Position numbers and translations under genes: made by a program. This document shows, piece after piece, positions 21,985-31,179 of a stretch of DNA of 33,917 bases. How positions within the stretch are numbered: position 1 is the stretch's first letter; every line of letters starts with the position of its first letter. The DNA is taken from positions 1 to 33,917 of the forward strand of contig JAQBOV010000069.1 of assembly GCA_028287895.1 (NCBI GenBank), written 5' to 3'. The notes beneath the pieces were generated by a model, which worked only from the letters and a program-made list of their open reading frames with translations, was not told the origin of the DNA and did no database searches. The DNA is from Mucilaginibacter sp. (GTDB taxonomy: Bacteria > Bacteroidota > Bacteroidia > Sphingobacteriales > Sphingobacteriaceae).

Positions 21985-23559
21985 CTACAAATGCCTTGCC
22001 TGGTAATTTCTCACAAAAAAGCTTATCAATCCTAAAGATAGGATCAGTATAAATATCACAGTAATATAGCCGGTATGATCGCGGTGAGGTGCAGCGCCCA
22101 GATAATCTATTGCGGATATTTTTTGTGTAACCGCATAGGTGAGCATAAAAAATACGATTTCGAACAGTTTTTTACCGCCGCTAACAATACCCAGGCACAC
22201 AGCCAATAAAACTATAAATGCTGCTCCGGAAAAAATATTGATTGCAGCATTAATGTTGGCACTAATCAGGTATCGCCCAATTACAGGCAGTGCCAGTGCG
22301 ATAGCGAGCAGGACACCCGCCAATATCTGCGCAGGGAGCATACGAAACAACGGCTGGTAAGATGAATAGGTAAAATAATGCAGTCTGTTGGTTCGCTCTT
22401 TAGTTACTAATTCAGACCAGCGGGTGACTTGTAAAAACCATATTACAGGCAGCAAATAGGTATGCGCAATATTGAGCGGTGCAAACAGCATGGCTATCCA
22501 AACGCCACCGGTAACGAGCCAAAACCATTTAGCGCCTTTTCGTATCAGTAATAATAATTCGGTTTTAATAAAAGGTAAAATGCCGTAATCGGCAACTACA
22601 GGCGGCAGGGGGCCTGCATCAAGAACCGCTTTTATTTCAGCTATCCCGGTCTGCTGGTTATAGGTTGCCATTTTCTTTTTCTTATTTAAAGGCTGATTAA
22701 AGTCAAAGCGGTGAAAGAAAAACGACGATATATAAACCAGTGCCAATGAGAAAGTGATCCATGCCAGGCGGCTAAAAATGAAAATGCCCAGCCAGTTTAC
22801 GCCGTTCCATTTGAATGTCCTGAATGTTTTATGATCACCGAATATAAAACCAAATGATACCTGTTTGATATTTTCATGAAACTCGGTATTGATCTGGTTT
22901 TTAATACTGCCCGTAACCAGGCTCAAACCAAAGGGGTCAAATACTGCGGTTGGGATGCCTGGCTTTGGGCTGTTAATACCAGCCATCATTGCTCCGCAAA
23001 TAAAAAAATAAATGATGAATTGTAAAATGCTCCGTTTGCTCAGAAACACTTCGGCAACTACCGCCAAACCCGACACCAGGAATAAAGCTGGGAACGCAAA
23101 CAGTATATACGGTATGATAAAATCCGCAAAAATAAATGGATAGCCACTGCCGCGCACCAAAAACATGGCCATGCTAACGGTAAACGTGATGCCAGCAATG
23201 GTAAGCAATACCAAAAAGTTGCTGAATAACTTGGTTAATAAGTATCCGAAATTAGTAATTGGCGTAGTTGCAATAATTAAACCTACCTCCGTATCGATAT
23301 CCTTTTTTATGCCGCTGTTCACCAATAGAAAGCCATACAGTGAAAGCATCACCGTAGTCATCATTGCCGAAACATAGCCTACCCACGCTGAATTAAAAGC
23401 GCCGCGGTAGCCGGGAACATTTAGCGTGGTATAAGGCGCGTTGGTAGGCGGAACAAATGAATAAGCCGCATAAATGGTGATTGCCAGTGTGATCAGAAAA
23501 GAATAACTGCGTGTTCGCTGCAGATAATCTGCTTTTATAATGCTATAGCTATAGTTCAC
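21985..23559 (-). CDS. ABC-2 type transporter permease
   Basis: 524 residues with about twelve hydrophobic helices arranged as two halves of six, joined by a charged cytoplasmic stretch (FNQPLNKKKKMATYNQQTG). No ATPase motif. It starts with GTG at 23559, three bases after the stop of the ATPase gene, so the two are translationally coupled and form one exporter. Sequence similarity to ABC-2 permeases lies in style (long insertions between helices 1 and 2, the SGIKKDIDTEVGLIIATTPIT coupling segment). The substrate is unknown. Confidence 0.82.
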   Translation of the reverse strand: MNYSYSIIKADYLQRTRSYSFLITLAITIYAAYSFVPPTNAPYTTLNVPGYRGAFNSAWVGYVSAMMTTVMLSLYGFLLVNSGIKKDIDTEVGLIIATTPITNFGYLLTKLFSNFLVLLTIAGITFTVSMAMFLVRGSGYPFIFADFIIPYILFAFPALFLVSGLAVVAEVFLSKRSILQFIIYFFICGAMMAGINSPKPGIPTAVFDPFGLSLVTGSIKNQINTEFHENIKQVSFGFIFGDHKTFRTFKWNGVNWLGIFIFSRLAWITFSLALVYISSFFFHRFDFNQPLNKKKKMATYNQQTGIAEIKAVLDAGPLPPVVADYGILPFIKTELLLLIRKGAKWFWLVTGGVWIAMLFAPLNIAHTYLLPVIWFLQVTRWSELVTKERTNRLHYFTYSSYQPLFRMLPAQILAGVLLAIALALPVIGRYLISANINAAINIFSGAAFIVLLAVCLGIVSGGKKLFEIVFFMLTYAVTQKISAIDYLGAAPHRDHTGYITVIFILILSLGLISFFVRNYQARHL

Positions 23560-23562
23560 CGC

Positions 23563-24432
23563 TTAGCTGTTTTGAGTTAGAAATAAATAAGCATCTTCTA
23601 ATGTGGCAGCAGCGGTTGTTGAACCTGGTTCGTGTTCATTGCCCCTGGTAATGTATCGTACACTGATTTTATCTTTTTGCCGGCTGGTATTAACAACAAG
23701 ATGTTTGGTTCTAAGCCTGGTTAGTTCACCATTATTCATAAGAGTTTCAAATACCCGGCCTTCCACTTGTTTTATAATATCGGGCTGTATGGCTTTTTCA
23801 AGCAAAATGCCATTTTTCATAATAGCCACCTCATCGGCAATGGTTTCAATATCCGATACGATATGCGATGAAAGAATAATAATGCAATCGTCGGCCAGGT
23901 TGGATATTAGTTGACGGAACCGCATCCGTTCCTCAGGATCAAGGCCAACGGTAGGCTCGTCAAATATTAATATTTTTGGGTCATTAAGCAGGGCTTGGGC
24001 AATGCCGATGCGTTGTTTCATTCCGCCCGAGTAGGTACCAATAGGCCGTTTTGCATCTGCCGTTAAGTTAACGCCTTCAAGTAGCATAGCTATCCGTTTG
24101 CGCAGATCCTTACCTCCAACGCCTTTCATCGCTGCAATATATTCCAGGAATTCATAAGCATTCAGGTTTGGGTATACACCAAAGTCCTGCGGCAAATAAC
24201 CCAATACTTTGCGCATGTGATCCGGAGTCTTCACAATATCCTGGCCATCTAAAAACAGTGTACCCCCGGTGGGTTTGCTGATCGTAGCGATAATTTTCAT
24301 CAGGGTAGATTTGCCGGCGCCATTTGGGCCCAATAAACCTAAAACACCCTTATTAATGGTAATGGAATAATTTGTTAACCCGATTTTGTTTTTATGGTAT
24401 TGCTTAGTAAGGTTTTTTATGACTAATGACAT
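23563..24432 (-). CDS. ABC transporter ATP-binding protein (exporter type)
   Basis: 289 residues. Walker A GPNGAGKST at 35-43, Q-loop YLPQDFGVYP, signature YSGGMKQRIG, Walker B ILIFDEPTVGLDPEE and H-loop SSHIVSD are all intact. Residues 215-289 form the C-terminal extension common to ABC-2 exporter ATPases. First gene of a two-gene operon with the permease. A 14-bp-stem terminator upstream (24517-24553) separates it from the peptidase gene, so it needs its own promoter in 24433-24510; none with a full consensus was found. Confidence 0.94.
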   Translation of the reverse strand: MSLVIKNLTKQYHKNKIGLTNYSITINKGVLGLLGPNGAGKSTLMKIIATISKPTGGTLFLDGQDIVKTPDHMRKVLGYLPQDFGVYPNLNAYEFLEYIAAMKGVGGKDLRKRIAMLLEGVNLTADAKRPIGTYSGGMKQRIGIAQALLNDPKILIFDEPTVGLDPEERMRFRQLISNLADDCIIILSSHIVSDIETIADEVAIMKNGILLEKAIQPDIIKQVEGRVFETLMNNGELTRLRTKHLVVNTSRQKDKISVRYITRGNEHEPGSTTAAATLEDAYLFLTQNS

Positions 24433-24516
24433 CCGTTTTTTATGTTTTTTTTTGGGGGGTATGACAACATAGCCATAATTAAGTTACACCCATCAAATAT
24501 TTATAAATACCGGCAA

Positions 24517-24553
24517 AAAAAAAGCGATGGATTTCAAACCCATCGCTTTTTTT
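24517..24553 (-). terminator. Strong terminator after the M1 peptidase gene
   Basis: The stem AAAAAAAGCGATGG (24517-24530) / CCATCGCTTTTTTT (24540-24553) has a 9-base loop. The A/T tracts at both ends make it bidirectional in form. On the minus strand it follows the M1 gene stop by about 57 bases. Confidence 0.8.
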
Positions 24554-24561
24554 AAGACTTC

Positions 24562-24614
24562 TCACTAATGAATAATTGACTAATGACTATGAGCAACCAA
24601 TGACTAATGACTAT
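24562..24614. repeat. 7-bp repeats running into the M1 peptidase stop codon
   Basis: TCACTAA, TGAATAA, (T) TGACTAA, TGACTAT, a 10-base break, then TGACTAA, TGACTAT (24601-24614). The last unit overlaps the stop codon of the peptidase gene (complement 24611-24613). Confidence 0.75.
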
Positions 24615-26575
24615 TTCCCCGAATTCCATACATTATTCTTCAGATCGATATCGGGCAGTTCCCGGTTCGGATCTAAAACAATGCTTTTTATAGCCGATTT
24701 TGACGGATATTTAAATTTCCATACACCGCCGCGCTGCCAAACGTTTACCGGCAGGTGGAGTATTTCGGTAGTGCCGTTACTTTGCGTAATTTTCAGATCA
24801 ACCGGCATGGCCATTTTTTCTTTATTAACCAGGGTGATGATAGCGCCTTGTGCCGGATCATTTTTTACATAATCCACTGCTTGTACAGCCTGGTCGATTT
24901 TCCAGGTAGTAAAGAACCATGGTTTCCAGAACCAGTTCAGATCCTCGCCGGCAGCATCGTTCATCGTGCGGAAGAAATCATAAGGCAAGGGATGTTTAAA
25001 GGCCCAGTGTTTAATATACTCATTAAAAGCATAATCAAAACGATCAGGGCCCAGTACCACATTACGCAACATGTCCAAGCCTAAAGCCGTTTTTACGTAA
25101 TACTGACCGTAATCTCTTAGCCCGATCGCTTCCGGTGGGGTCATTAGCGGATCATGGCTGTTTTTAAAATCTTGTAATATACCCTGTGCGCCTTTGGCTG
25201 TATCCTTGTATTCGCCCTGGTTGAACTGCTCAGTTGCGTATTCATTTATAAAGGTGTTGAATCCTTCATCCTGCCACATATATTTACGCTCGTTTGATCC
25301 GACGATCATCGGGAACCAGTTGTGACCTATTTCGTGCGTAACGTCACCCCAAAGGTTGCCGTTTTTCAAATTGCTTAAACAGAATATAATACCCGGATAC
25401 TCCATTCCCAAAGCTACACCGGATACACTTACCGCCGAGTTCCAGGGATATTCAAAATACTTTTTGGAATAGATCTCCATGCTGTATTTCAGGTATTCGG
25501 TTGAACGTCCCCATGAATCGTTGCCGGCGCTTTCAACAGGATAGGTTGACATGGCTATCCCTTTTCTGCCTGACGGGAAATTTACTCTTGCCGCATCCCA
25601 TATAAACGCTTTCGATGCCGCCCAGGAAACATCCCGGCTGTTCAGCATTTTAAAGTGCCAGGTTTTGCTGCCGGCAGCATTGGCGTTCCGGCCAATTTCT
25701 TCCGGTTTAATGATCATTACGGTTTTATCACTGTTACGTGCCTGGGCCAAACGGCTTTGCGCTGCAGCGGTAAGTACCTGCGCACCATTTTGCAGATCGC
25801 CAGAGCCAACAACTATCATATTTGCAGGAGCGGTTACGTAGTAGTCAAAGTCGCCGTATTCACAATAGAATTCACCAAGGCCCATATAAGGCAGCGTATT
25901 CCATCCTTCTACATCATCATAAACACACATGCGCGGATACCATTGCGCGATCTCGTATACATAACCGTCTTTAAACTTCTTGCGGCCCATACGGTCGGCG
26001 CCATAAAAAGGGATAGAAAAGCGGTAGTTTATCTTTACCTGTATTTTATCGCCTCTTGAACCAAGCGGGGTACGTAAACGAACTTGCATACGTGCATCGG
26101 TAATTACCGGGTCAGCAGTATAGGTTTGATTTTTATAAGTTACAGATACTGATGCAATCTGATAACCGCCGCGACTGAATCCTTTTACATCAAAACGGTC
26201 GCCGGTGTAGGGAGTAACATCCGCACCGCGGGAATCAGGCTTAAACAGGTTTTGATCCAGCTGCAACCACAAATGATCCAGCTGATCAGGACTGTTATTG
26301 GTATAAGCGATCGTTACTTCACCATTAATCGTAGTATCTTGCTGGGCTTCATCGAGGGTGGCCTTGATGGTATAATCTGCACGATTTTGCCAATAGTGCT
26401 CACCCGGCAGTCCGTTTGCCGACCGTGTATTGCCACTGGTAACAGGCCAGGTGATAGGACCAAACAGATCCTGGTGATCGTATTTAATAGAGTCAGCTGT
26501 TTGGGCAGATGTATTTACCGCAAGCAGCAGCAATAGGCCGATACCCGCCACATAATTTAATTTACAACAGTTCAT
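24611..26575 (-). CDS. Secreted M1-family metallopeptidase
   Basis: 654 residues from the ATG at 26575, which opens on a signal peptide ([23 protein letters not shown]). Gluzincin zinc site: His414, Glu415 and His418 in HEIGHNW, with the third ligand Glu437 in MWQDEGF, the HExxH-18-E spacing of family M1. The substrate-binding GAMEN-like motif reads LGMEYP. The N-terminal beta-sandwich (residues 60-260) and C-terminal helices are present. Active in the periplasm or at the surface, probably as an aminopeptidase. The longer frame to 26665 adds only leader. Divergent from the YyaL-like gene, with an inverted repeat between them. Confidence 0.92.
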   Translation of the reverse strand: MNCCKLNYVAGIGLLLLLAVNTSAQTADSIKYDHQDLFGPITWPVTSGNTRSANGLPGEHYWQNRADYTIKATLDEAQQDTTINGEVTIAYTNNSPDQLDHLWLQLDQNLFKPDSRGADVTPYTGDRFDVKGFSRGGYQIASVSVTYKNQTYTADPVITDARMQVRLRTPLGSRGDKIQVKINYRFSIPFYGADRMGRKKFKDGYVYEIAQWYPRMCVYDDVEGWNTLPYMGLGEFYCEYGDFDYYVTAPANMIVVGSGDLQNGAQVLTAAAQSRLAQARNSDKTVMIIKPEEIGRNANAAGSKTWHFKMLNSRDVSWAASKAFIWDAARVNFPSGRKGIAMSTYPVESAGNDSWGRSTEYLKYSMEIYSKKYFEYPWNSAVSVSGVALGMEYPGIIFCLSNLKNGNLWGDVTHEIGHNWFPMIVGSNERKYMWQDEGFNTFINEYATEQFNQGEYKDTAKGAQGILQDFKNSHDPLMTPPEAIGLRDYGQYYVKTALGLDMLRNVVLGPDRFDYAFNEYIKHWAFKHPLPYDFFRTMNDAAGEDLNWFWKPWFFTTWKIDQAVQAVDYVKNDPAQGAIITLVNKEKMAMPVDLKITQSNGTTEILHLPVNVWQRGGVWKFKYPSKSAIKSIVLDPNRELPDIDLKNNVWNSGK

Positions 26576-26663
26576 TATTGAGATTTTGAAAATTTGACCG
26601 CAAATAAACCAAATTAATTTGAAGTTGTATTTATTTGAAGGCCCGAAAGTTTGAAAAGTGACC

Positions 26664-26715
26664 ATTGCACATTTTCAAAATTCAGATTACAAAACTCCGG
26701 GACTGAATGTGCAAT
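26664..26715. promoter_or_regulatory. 10-bp inverted repeat between divergent peptidase and YyaL-like genes
   Basis: ATTGCACATT (26664-26673) and AATGTGCAAT (26706-26715) are perfect inverted copies 32 bases apart. The right arm ends 21 bases before the ATG at 26737. The spacing of 42 bases centre to centre (four helical turns) fits a pair of sites for one regulator, or a looped hairpin. Confidence 0.45.
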
Positions 26716-26736
26716 TTCGCAGATTAATATTTTTCT

Positions 26737-28758
26737 ATGAATCGTCTCGCCAATTCTGCTTCACCTTATTTATTGCAGCATGCCCATAACCCTGTTGACT
26801 GGTATCCCTGGGGGAGGGAGGCGCTGCAAAAAGCGAAGGTGGAAAATAAACTGATCCTGGTAAGTATCGGATATTCCGCATGCCACTGGTGTCACGTAAT
26901 GGAGCACGAAAGCTTCGAGGATGAAAAAGTAGCGGCAGTGATGAACGCGTATTTTGTTTGCATTAAGGTAGACAGGGAAGAACGGCCGGATGTGGACCAG
27001 ATCTATATGAGCGCAGTACAGCTAATGACAGGCCGTGGCGGCTGGCCGCTTAACTGCATTTGTTTGCCCGATCAGAGACCGATCTATGGCGGCACTTACT
27101 TTGGCAAAAACGATTGGGTAAGCCTGCTATTTAACCTCGCCGATTTTTATAAACAGAAACCTGCTGAGGCGGAAGAATATGCAGTTAAACTGACAGAGGG
27201 AATACGCCAGTATGAGTCGGTTCAATTTGCAGCTATACAGCCTGAATATAAAAGGGAAGATTTAAGATTGATCCTTGAAAACTGGCAGCGTTATTTTGAT
27301 AAAAGTGAAGGCGGGATTGGATCATCGCCCAAATTCCCGATGCCAAATAACTGGCAATTTTTAATGCGCTATGCTCATTTAATGCAAGATGAAAGCGTAG
27401 CAAAGCATATAAAGCTCACTTTGCATAAGATGGCCTTTGGCGGTATCTATGATCAGATCGGCGGGGGCTTTGCACGCTATTCTGTGGACGAACGCTGGCA
27501 TGTGCCTCATTTTGAAAAAATGCTTTACGATAATGCCCAGCTGGTCAGTTTGTATGCTGAAGCAGCCGTATGGCAACACGACCCGCTTTATCCGCAGATC
27601 GTCGATGAGACCATCACTTTTATAAAACGGGAACTGACATCGCCCGAAGGTGGATTTTATTCAGCCCTTGATGCAGATAGCGAAGGCGCGGAAGGCAAAT
27701 TTTACACATTTACAAAAGATGAAATTGAAGAAATATTAGGAGAAGATGCTGCCCTGTTTTGTATTTATTATCATCTCACCGATGATGGCAATTGGGAAGA
27801 AGAAAACACCAATGTGTTTTTCCGGAAGGAAAGTGATGAACAATTGGCCGCAAAGCTGGGATTGAGTGTGGACGAGCTCGTTTCAAAGATCAATATAGCC
27901 CGCAGCAAGGTTTTGGAGGCACGCAGCACCCGTGTACGGCCTGGCCTGGATTATAAAATATTAACCTCCTGGAACGCGCTGATGCTAAAAGGGCTTTGCC
28001 AGGCTTACAGGGCGTTTGACAAACCGGAATATTTGGAGATGGCTTTACAAAATGCCCGGTTCACTCTTAATAATAGGGTAAGGGAAGGAGGAAGGTTGAG
28101 CCGGATATACAATATCAAAAGCTCTTCTCCACCGGAGAAGGGCTGGGATGGGGCTTTTTTGGATGATTATGCCAATTTGATTGAAGCCCTTATTGCTTTA
28201 TATGAAGTTACTTTTGATGAGCAGTGGCTGCATGCCGCAAATAAACTGACTGACCGGGCCATTACTCATTATTATGATGCTGGCAAGGGCGTTTTCTTTT
28301 ATACAGCCGACGATGATGAGCAACTGATCGCACGTAAATCAGAAATCATGGATAGTGTAATACCGGCCTCTAATTCAGTAATGGCGCACAACCTGAAAAT
28401 GCTGGGTTTATTGTTTGATAACGAGCGTTACCAGGATATTTCCGCACAGCTTTTACGCAATGTGGCACCACAGATGGCCAAATACGGCTCCTCTTATTCC
28501 AACTGGGCCATGCTGCTGCTCGATGAGGTATTCGGGGTATACGAAATTGCTGTAACCGGGAGTGATGCAGGACAATGGCGGGCAGGATTAGAAAAAAATT
28601 ACATCCCGAATAAAATTATCTTGGGTGGTAAAAAAGGAAGTTTACCTTTGCTCCAGGACAAGTTTGCCGCTACAACCCGCATATTCATTTGTAAGGATAA
28701 AACCTGTGGTTTACCATCTGAAAATATCGAAGAAGCATTAAAACAAATTTGGAATTAA
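26737..28758 (+). CDS. YyaL/SSP411-like protein (thioredoxin fold plus alpha/alpha barrel)
   Basis: 673 residues. Residues 1-165 are the DUF255 thioredoxin-like domain with the hallmark opening [21 protein letters not shown] and redox-type motif Cys49-His-Trp-Cys52-His. The rest is a six-hairpin (alpha/alpha)-barrel like glycoside-hydrolase and N-acylglucosamine epimerase folds ([51 protein letters not shown]). Full length, highly conserved from bacteria to man (SPATA20), activity unsettled. It starts at the ATG 26737 without a leader signal, so it is cytosolic. slyD follows after 24 bases, probably on the same transcript, which hints at a protein-folding or redox context. Confidence 0.93.
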   Translation: MNRLANSASPYLLQHAHNPVDWYPWGREALQKAKVENKLILVSIGYSACHWCHVMEHESFEDEKVAAVMNAYFVCIKVDREERPDVDQIYMSAVQLMTGRGGWPLNCICLPDQRPIYGGTYFGKNDWVSLLFNLADFYKQKPAEAEEYAVKLTEGIRQYESVQFAAIQPEYKREDLRLILENWQRYFDKSEGGIGSSPKFPMPNNWQFLMRYAHLMQDESVAKHIKLTLHKMAFGGIYDQIGGGFARYSVDERWHVPHFEKMLYDNAQLVSLYAEAAVWQHDPLYPQIVDETITFIKRELTSPEGGFYSALDADSEGAEGKFYTFTKDEIEEILGEDAALFCIYYHLTDDGNWEEENTNVFFRKESDEQLAAKLGLSVDELVSKINIARSKVLEARSTRVRPGLDYKILTSWNALMLKGLCQAYRAFDKPEYLEMALQNARFTLNNRVREGGRLSRIYNIKSSSPPEKGWDGAFLDDYANLIEALIALYEVTFDEQWLHAANKLTDRAITHYYDAGKGVFFYTADDDEQLIARKSEIMDSVIPASNSVMAHNLKMLGLLFDNERYQDISAQLLRNVAPQMAKYGSSYSNWAMLLLDEVFGVYEIAVTGSDAGQWRAGLEKNYIPNKIILGGKKGSLPLLQDKFAATTRIFICKDKTCGLPSENIEEALKQIWN

Positions 28759-28782
28759 AATACTTATCAAAAAAAAGATAGA

Positions 28783-29283
28783 ATGAAGATTGAACCACAA
28801 CACGTAGTGTCATTAACTTACGACCTGTATGTTAAACAAGAAGATGGCACTGAAGCTTTGGTAGAAAGCGCTACTGAAGAACAACCCCTTACTTTTTTAT
28901 TTGGGGCGGGGCAGATGTTGCCTAAATTCGAGGAAAATTTGAGTCCCCTTGCTACCGGTGATCAATATGATTTCCGTTTGGCGGCAGAAGATGCTTATGG
29001 TGATTATGACGATGAAGCTGTGGCTAATTTGCCAAAGGAAATGTTTAAAGGAACAGAGATACCTGAGATTGGAAGCGTTGTGCCTTTGCAGGATAATAAT
29101 GGCAACCATTTTCAGGGACAGGTAGTCTCCGTTGCCGAAGATGCTGTTATTGTCGACCTCAATCACCCTATGGCTGGTCAGGATCTGCATTTTAAAGGCA
29201 ATATTATCAACGTACGTCCGGCAAACCCTGAAGAACTAACACACGGTCATGCGCACGGCCCGGATGGCCACCATCACCATTAA
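28783..29283 (+). CDS. slyD: FKBP-type peptidyl-prolyl isomerase, SlyD-like
   Basis: 166 residues. The FKBP core (residues 1-70 and 130-150) with the inserted IF chaperone flap (residues about 70-128, DAYGDYDDEAVANLPKEMF ... VVPLQDNNGNHFQGQVV) is the SlyD arrangement. Motifs: PLTFLFGAGQMLPKFEENL, GDQYDFRLAAEDAYG, DLNHPMAGQDLHF. The C-terminus is His-rich (HGHAHGPDGHHHH), as in metal-binding SlyD, which supplies nickel for hydrogenase maturation in E. coli; its use here is unknown. Cytosolic. Likely co-transcribed with the gene upstream; a hairpin follows. Confidence 0.93.
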   Translation: MKIEPQHVVSLTYDLYVKQEDGTEALVESATEEQPLTFLFGAGQMLPKFEENLSPLATGDQYDFRLAAEDAYGDYDDEAVANLPKEMFKGTEIPEIGSVVPLQDNNGNHFQGQVVSVAEDAVIVDLNHPMAGQDLHFKGNIINVRPANPEELTHGHAHGPDGHHHH

Positions 29284-29299
29284 TATTTTTTAAATATTG

Positions 29300-29327
29300 A
29301 AGCTGCCTTGTCCGGAAGGCGGCTTTC
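29300..29327 (+). terminator. Hairpin after slyD
   Basis: AAGCTGCCTT (29300-29309) pairs with AAGGCGGCTT (29316-29325) with one T-G pair and a loop of 6. Only a short T run follows. Confidence 0.55.
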
Positions 29328-29372
29328 AAATGTCCAATTTCGAATGTTGAAGCGTTGACTTCGATGTTTGCG
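29324..29372. repeat. 7-bp (14-bp) repeats downstream of slyD
   Basis: TTTCAAA, TGTCCAA, TTTCGAA, TGTTGAA, GCGTTGA, CTTCGAT, GTTTGCG in 7-base register. The first four read as two 14-bp units that differ at three positions (TTTCAAATGTCCAA / TTTCGAATGTTGAA). Confidence 0.55.
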
Positions 29373-29486
29373 ATGGGATATTTTTTTGGTTTTATTGTGA
29401 ACAACCGGCGAAGACATAGGGGAGTTAACAGACTGTTTTTAAAACTTCGGTCTTCATCAATAAAAATCCGGAATCCGATATTTATC

Positions 29487-30188
29487 TTAATAAAAATCCA
29501 GTCCGCCGCTATCTGTTATCCGGCATTTGATCAGTATCCGTGACGATACAGCCTGTCCATTGTAAGTAGCAGGGATAAATTTTTTATCTTCTTCCTTAAA
29601 CAGCTTAACATCCATCGATATGGTTTGATCGTAATCAAATACGGAGCAAACTGCGCGTACTTTGTATCCCGCCAGCCTTCCCAACGGGCTGATCAATAAC
29701 TCCACCACTGCCACGCAGCCGGGAGTGCCGTATTCATATGGGTTAAACGGAATTTTATATAAGCCCAGGTAGGGAAGGTAACCATAATACCTTCCGCCCG
29801 CTTTCAACGGTTTGGTGAGCTTATCGGTATCGGATATTTCTTTATCAATAATATACCACAGATCAGATGAGGCGGCGTATTCAGGCGCTTCATATTTGAG
29901 CGAATCTTTATCGTAATCGTATACCTGCATTAATTTACCCCTAGGATCATAAAAACGCCAAAGCCCTGTTTTTTTTCCTTTGGTAAAGGTACCCATGGCT
30001 ATAGGCGTTTTGCGTTTGTACAAAGCCTGGTAGTGCCCGCTTTTAATTTGTTCGTTATCTTTCAGCACCTCAAATTTTTCGATCACGTTATCATTCAGGC
30101 GATCCTTTTTTTCAATGATCTCCTGTGAAAAACAGTTGGTCACATAGATAAAGCTGAATATAAATGGAAATATTTTTTTTAAAGGCAT
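29487..30188 (-). CDS. Secreted protein with MORN-like repeats and a TonB-C-like end
   Basis: 233 residues from the ATG at 30188 (signal peptide MPLKKIFPFIFSFIYVTNCFSQ); the longer frame to 30203 runs into the predicted promoter. Residues 25-95 include MORN/YwqK-like turns (IKSGHYQALYKRKTPIAMGTFTKGKKTGLWRFYDPRGKLMQVYDYD). The second half (VAVVELLISPLGRLAGYKVRAVCS ... FIPATYNGQAVSSRILIKCRI) resembles a TonB C-terminal domain, as often found in Bacteroidota secreted proteins without a TonB anchor. No enzyme motif. Probably periplasmic; function unknown. It is transcribed away from the thioesterase gene. Confidence 0.72.
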   Translation of the reverse strand: MPLKKIFPFIFSFIYVTNCFSQEIIEKKDRLNDNVIEKFEVLKDNEQIKSGHYQALYKRKTPIAMGTFTKGKKTGLWRFYDPRGKLMQVYDYDKDSLKYEAPEYAASSDLWYIIDKEISDTDKLTKPLKAGGRYYGYLPYLGLYKIPFNPYEYGTPGCVAVVELLISPLGRLAGYKVRAVCSVFDYDQTISMDVKLFKEEDKKFIPATYNGQAVSSRILIKCRITDSGGLDFY

Positions 30189-30199
30189 ATTGGAGTCAG

Positions 30200-30230
30200 C
30201 CAATATAAAACATGTGGGACTAAATTCAAA
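30200..30230 (-). promoter_or_regulatory. Promoter of the MORN-like protein gene
   Basis: On the minus strand TTTG (complement 30227-30230), 19 bases, TATATTGG (complement 30200-30207), which has one mismatch to TAnnTTTG. Transcription would start only a few bases before the ATG at 30188. Confidence 0.4.
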
Positions 30231-30337
30231 ATCAGAATTGGATCGTTTCCGGGCTTTGCGTTATAAAAATTGTAACAGCTCATCTGTAGCCGCTGCAACA
30301 ACTGCAAATATAGAACCTGTCTAACAATTACAAGCAA

Positions 30338-30937
30338 ATGCTTAAACTTGCAAATAGTAAAAAATTAAATATGTCAGCCATTACCCCCAGCTCACCTTAT
30401 AAACCGGTCAGTTTTTCCCAAACGGTGATAACTGAACTGATGATACCATCTTATTCAAATTTCGGCGGCAAAATACATGGCGGCATATTATTATCACTGA
30501 TGGATAAAGTAGCCTATGTATGTGCTGCTAAACATGCCGGGAATTACTGCGTAACTGCCTCGATTGATACCGTGGATTTTTTGCAGCCCGTCGAAGTAGG
30601 TGATCTTGTATCGCTTATGGCATCAGTAAATTATGTCGGCAAAACTTCATTGGTAGTAGGTATCAGGGTGATATCAGAAAATATTAAAACCAATAAGGTA
30701 TGTCATACCAATACCAGCTATTTTACTATGGTCGCAAAGGATGAAAAAAATCAGCCCGTATTGGTGCCCGGACTAATACTTGAAAACAGAGATCATGTAA
30801 GGCGATTTTTTGAGGCGGGGCGCCGTAAGCAATTAAAGCAAAATTATAAACAGGAAGCCGATCAGATCAATGTGCCTGAAAGTGAAGAGATATGCAAGCA
30901 AATGCTCACGGGCGAACGCTGCTTGATTTCCGGTTAA
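30338..30937 (+). CDS. Acyl-CoA thioesterase, hotdog fold (YciA/BACH type)
   Basis: 199 residues from the ATG at 30338; the ATG at 30371 (MSAITPSSPYK, 188 residues) is an equally good start with an A-rich leader. One hotdog domain (residues about 25-140): TVITELMIPSYSNFGGKIHGGILLSLMDKVAYVCA carries the conserved Asn/Asp and HGG helix residues of YciA/BACH acyl-CoA hydrolases, and VTASIDTVDFLQPVEVGD is the next strand pair. The enzyme frees CoA from acyl-CoA in the cytosol. The C-terminal 50 residues (RRKQLKQNYKQEADQINV) are a charged helix outside the core. Stand-alone gene. Confidence 0.87.
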   Translation: MLKLANSKKLNMSAITPSSPYKPVSFSQTVITELMIPSYSNFGGKIHGGILLSLMDKVAYVCAAKHAGNYCVTASIDTVDFLQPVEVGDLVSLMASVNYVGKTSLVVGIRVISENIKTNKVCHTNTSYFTMVAKDEKNQPVLVPGLILENRDHVRRFFEAGRRKQLKQNYKQEADQINVPESEEICKQMLTGERCLISG

Positions 30938-31179
30938 TTTATGGTTTGAAAGAGAATATCTGCGCGCTTTGGGAGGTTTTATCGCCTTAAATGAAATGGA
31001 GATTTTTATCGGACTGGTACCTGACTCAAGAAAAAATTTACGGTTATTGTAAAATGAGAGATACAAAACATCGCTCTGTTTGTTATTTTAATAAATTGGC
31101 AAAAAGTTCTATAGCTTTTATCAATGTAATTTATAATTTAGTGCACCCAATTATTTAGTGTAAACCAAACACTCTCCTG

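Noticed and set aside
23557..23562. Frameshift or fusion between the ABC ATPase and permease genes
   Set aside because: The ATPase ends in a normal stop and the permease has a GTG start three bases later; this is ordinary translational coupling.
30927..31052. Open plus-strand frame after the thioesterase gene (…WFEREYLRALGGFIALNEMEIF…)
   Set aside because: About 40 codons, no proper start, a second frame is equally open, and no family is recognised.
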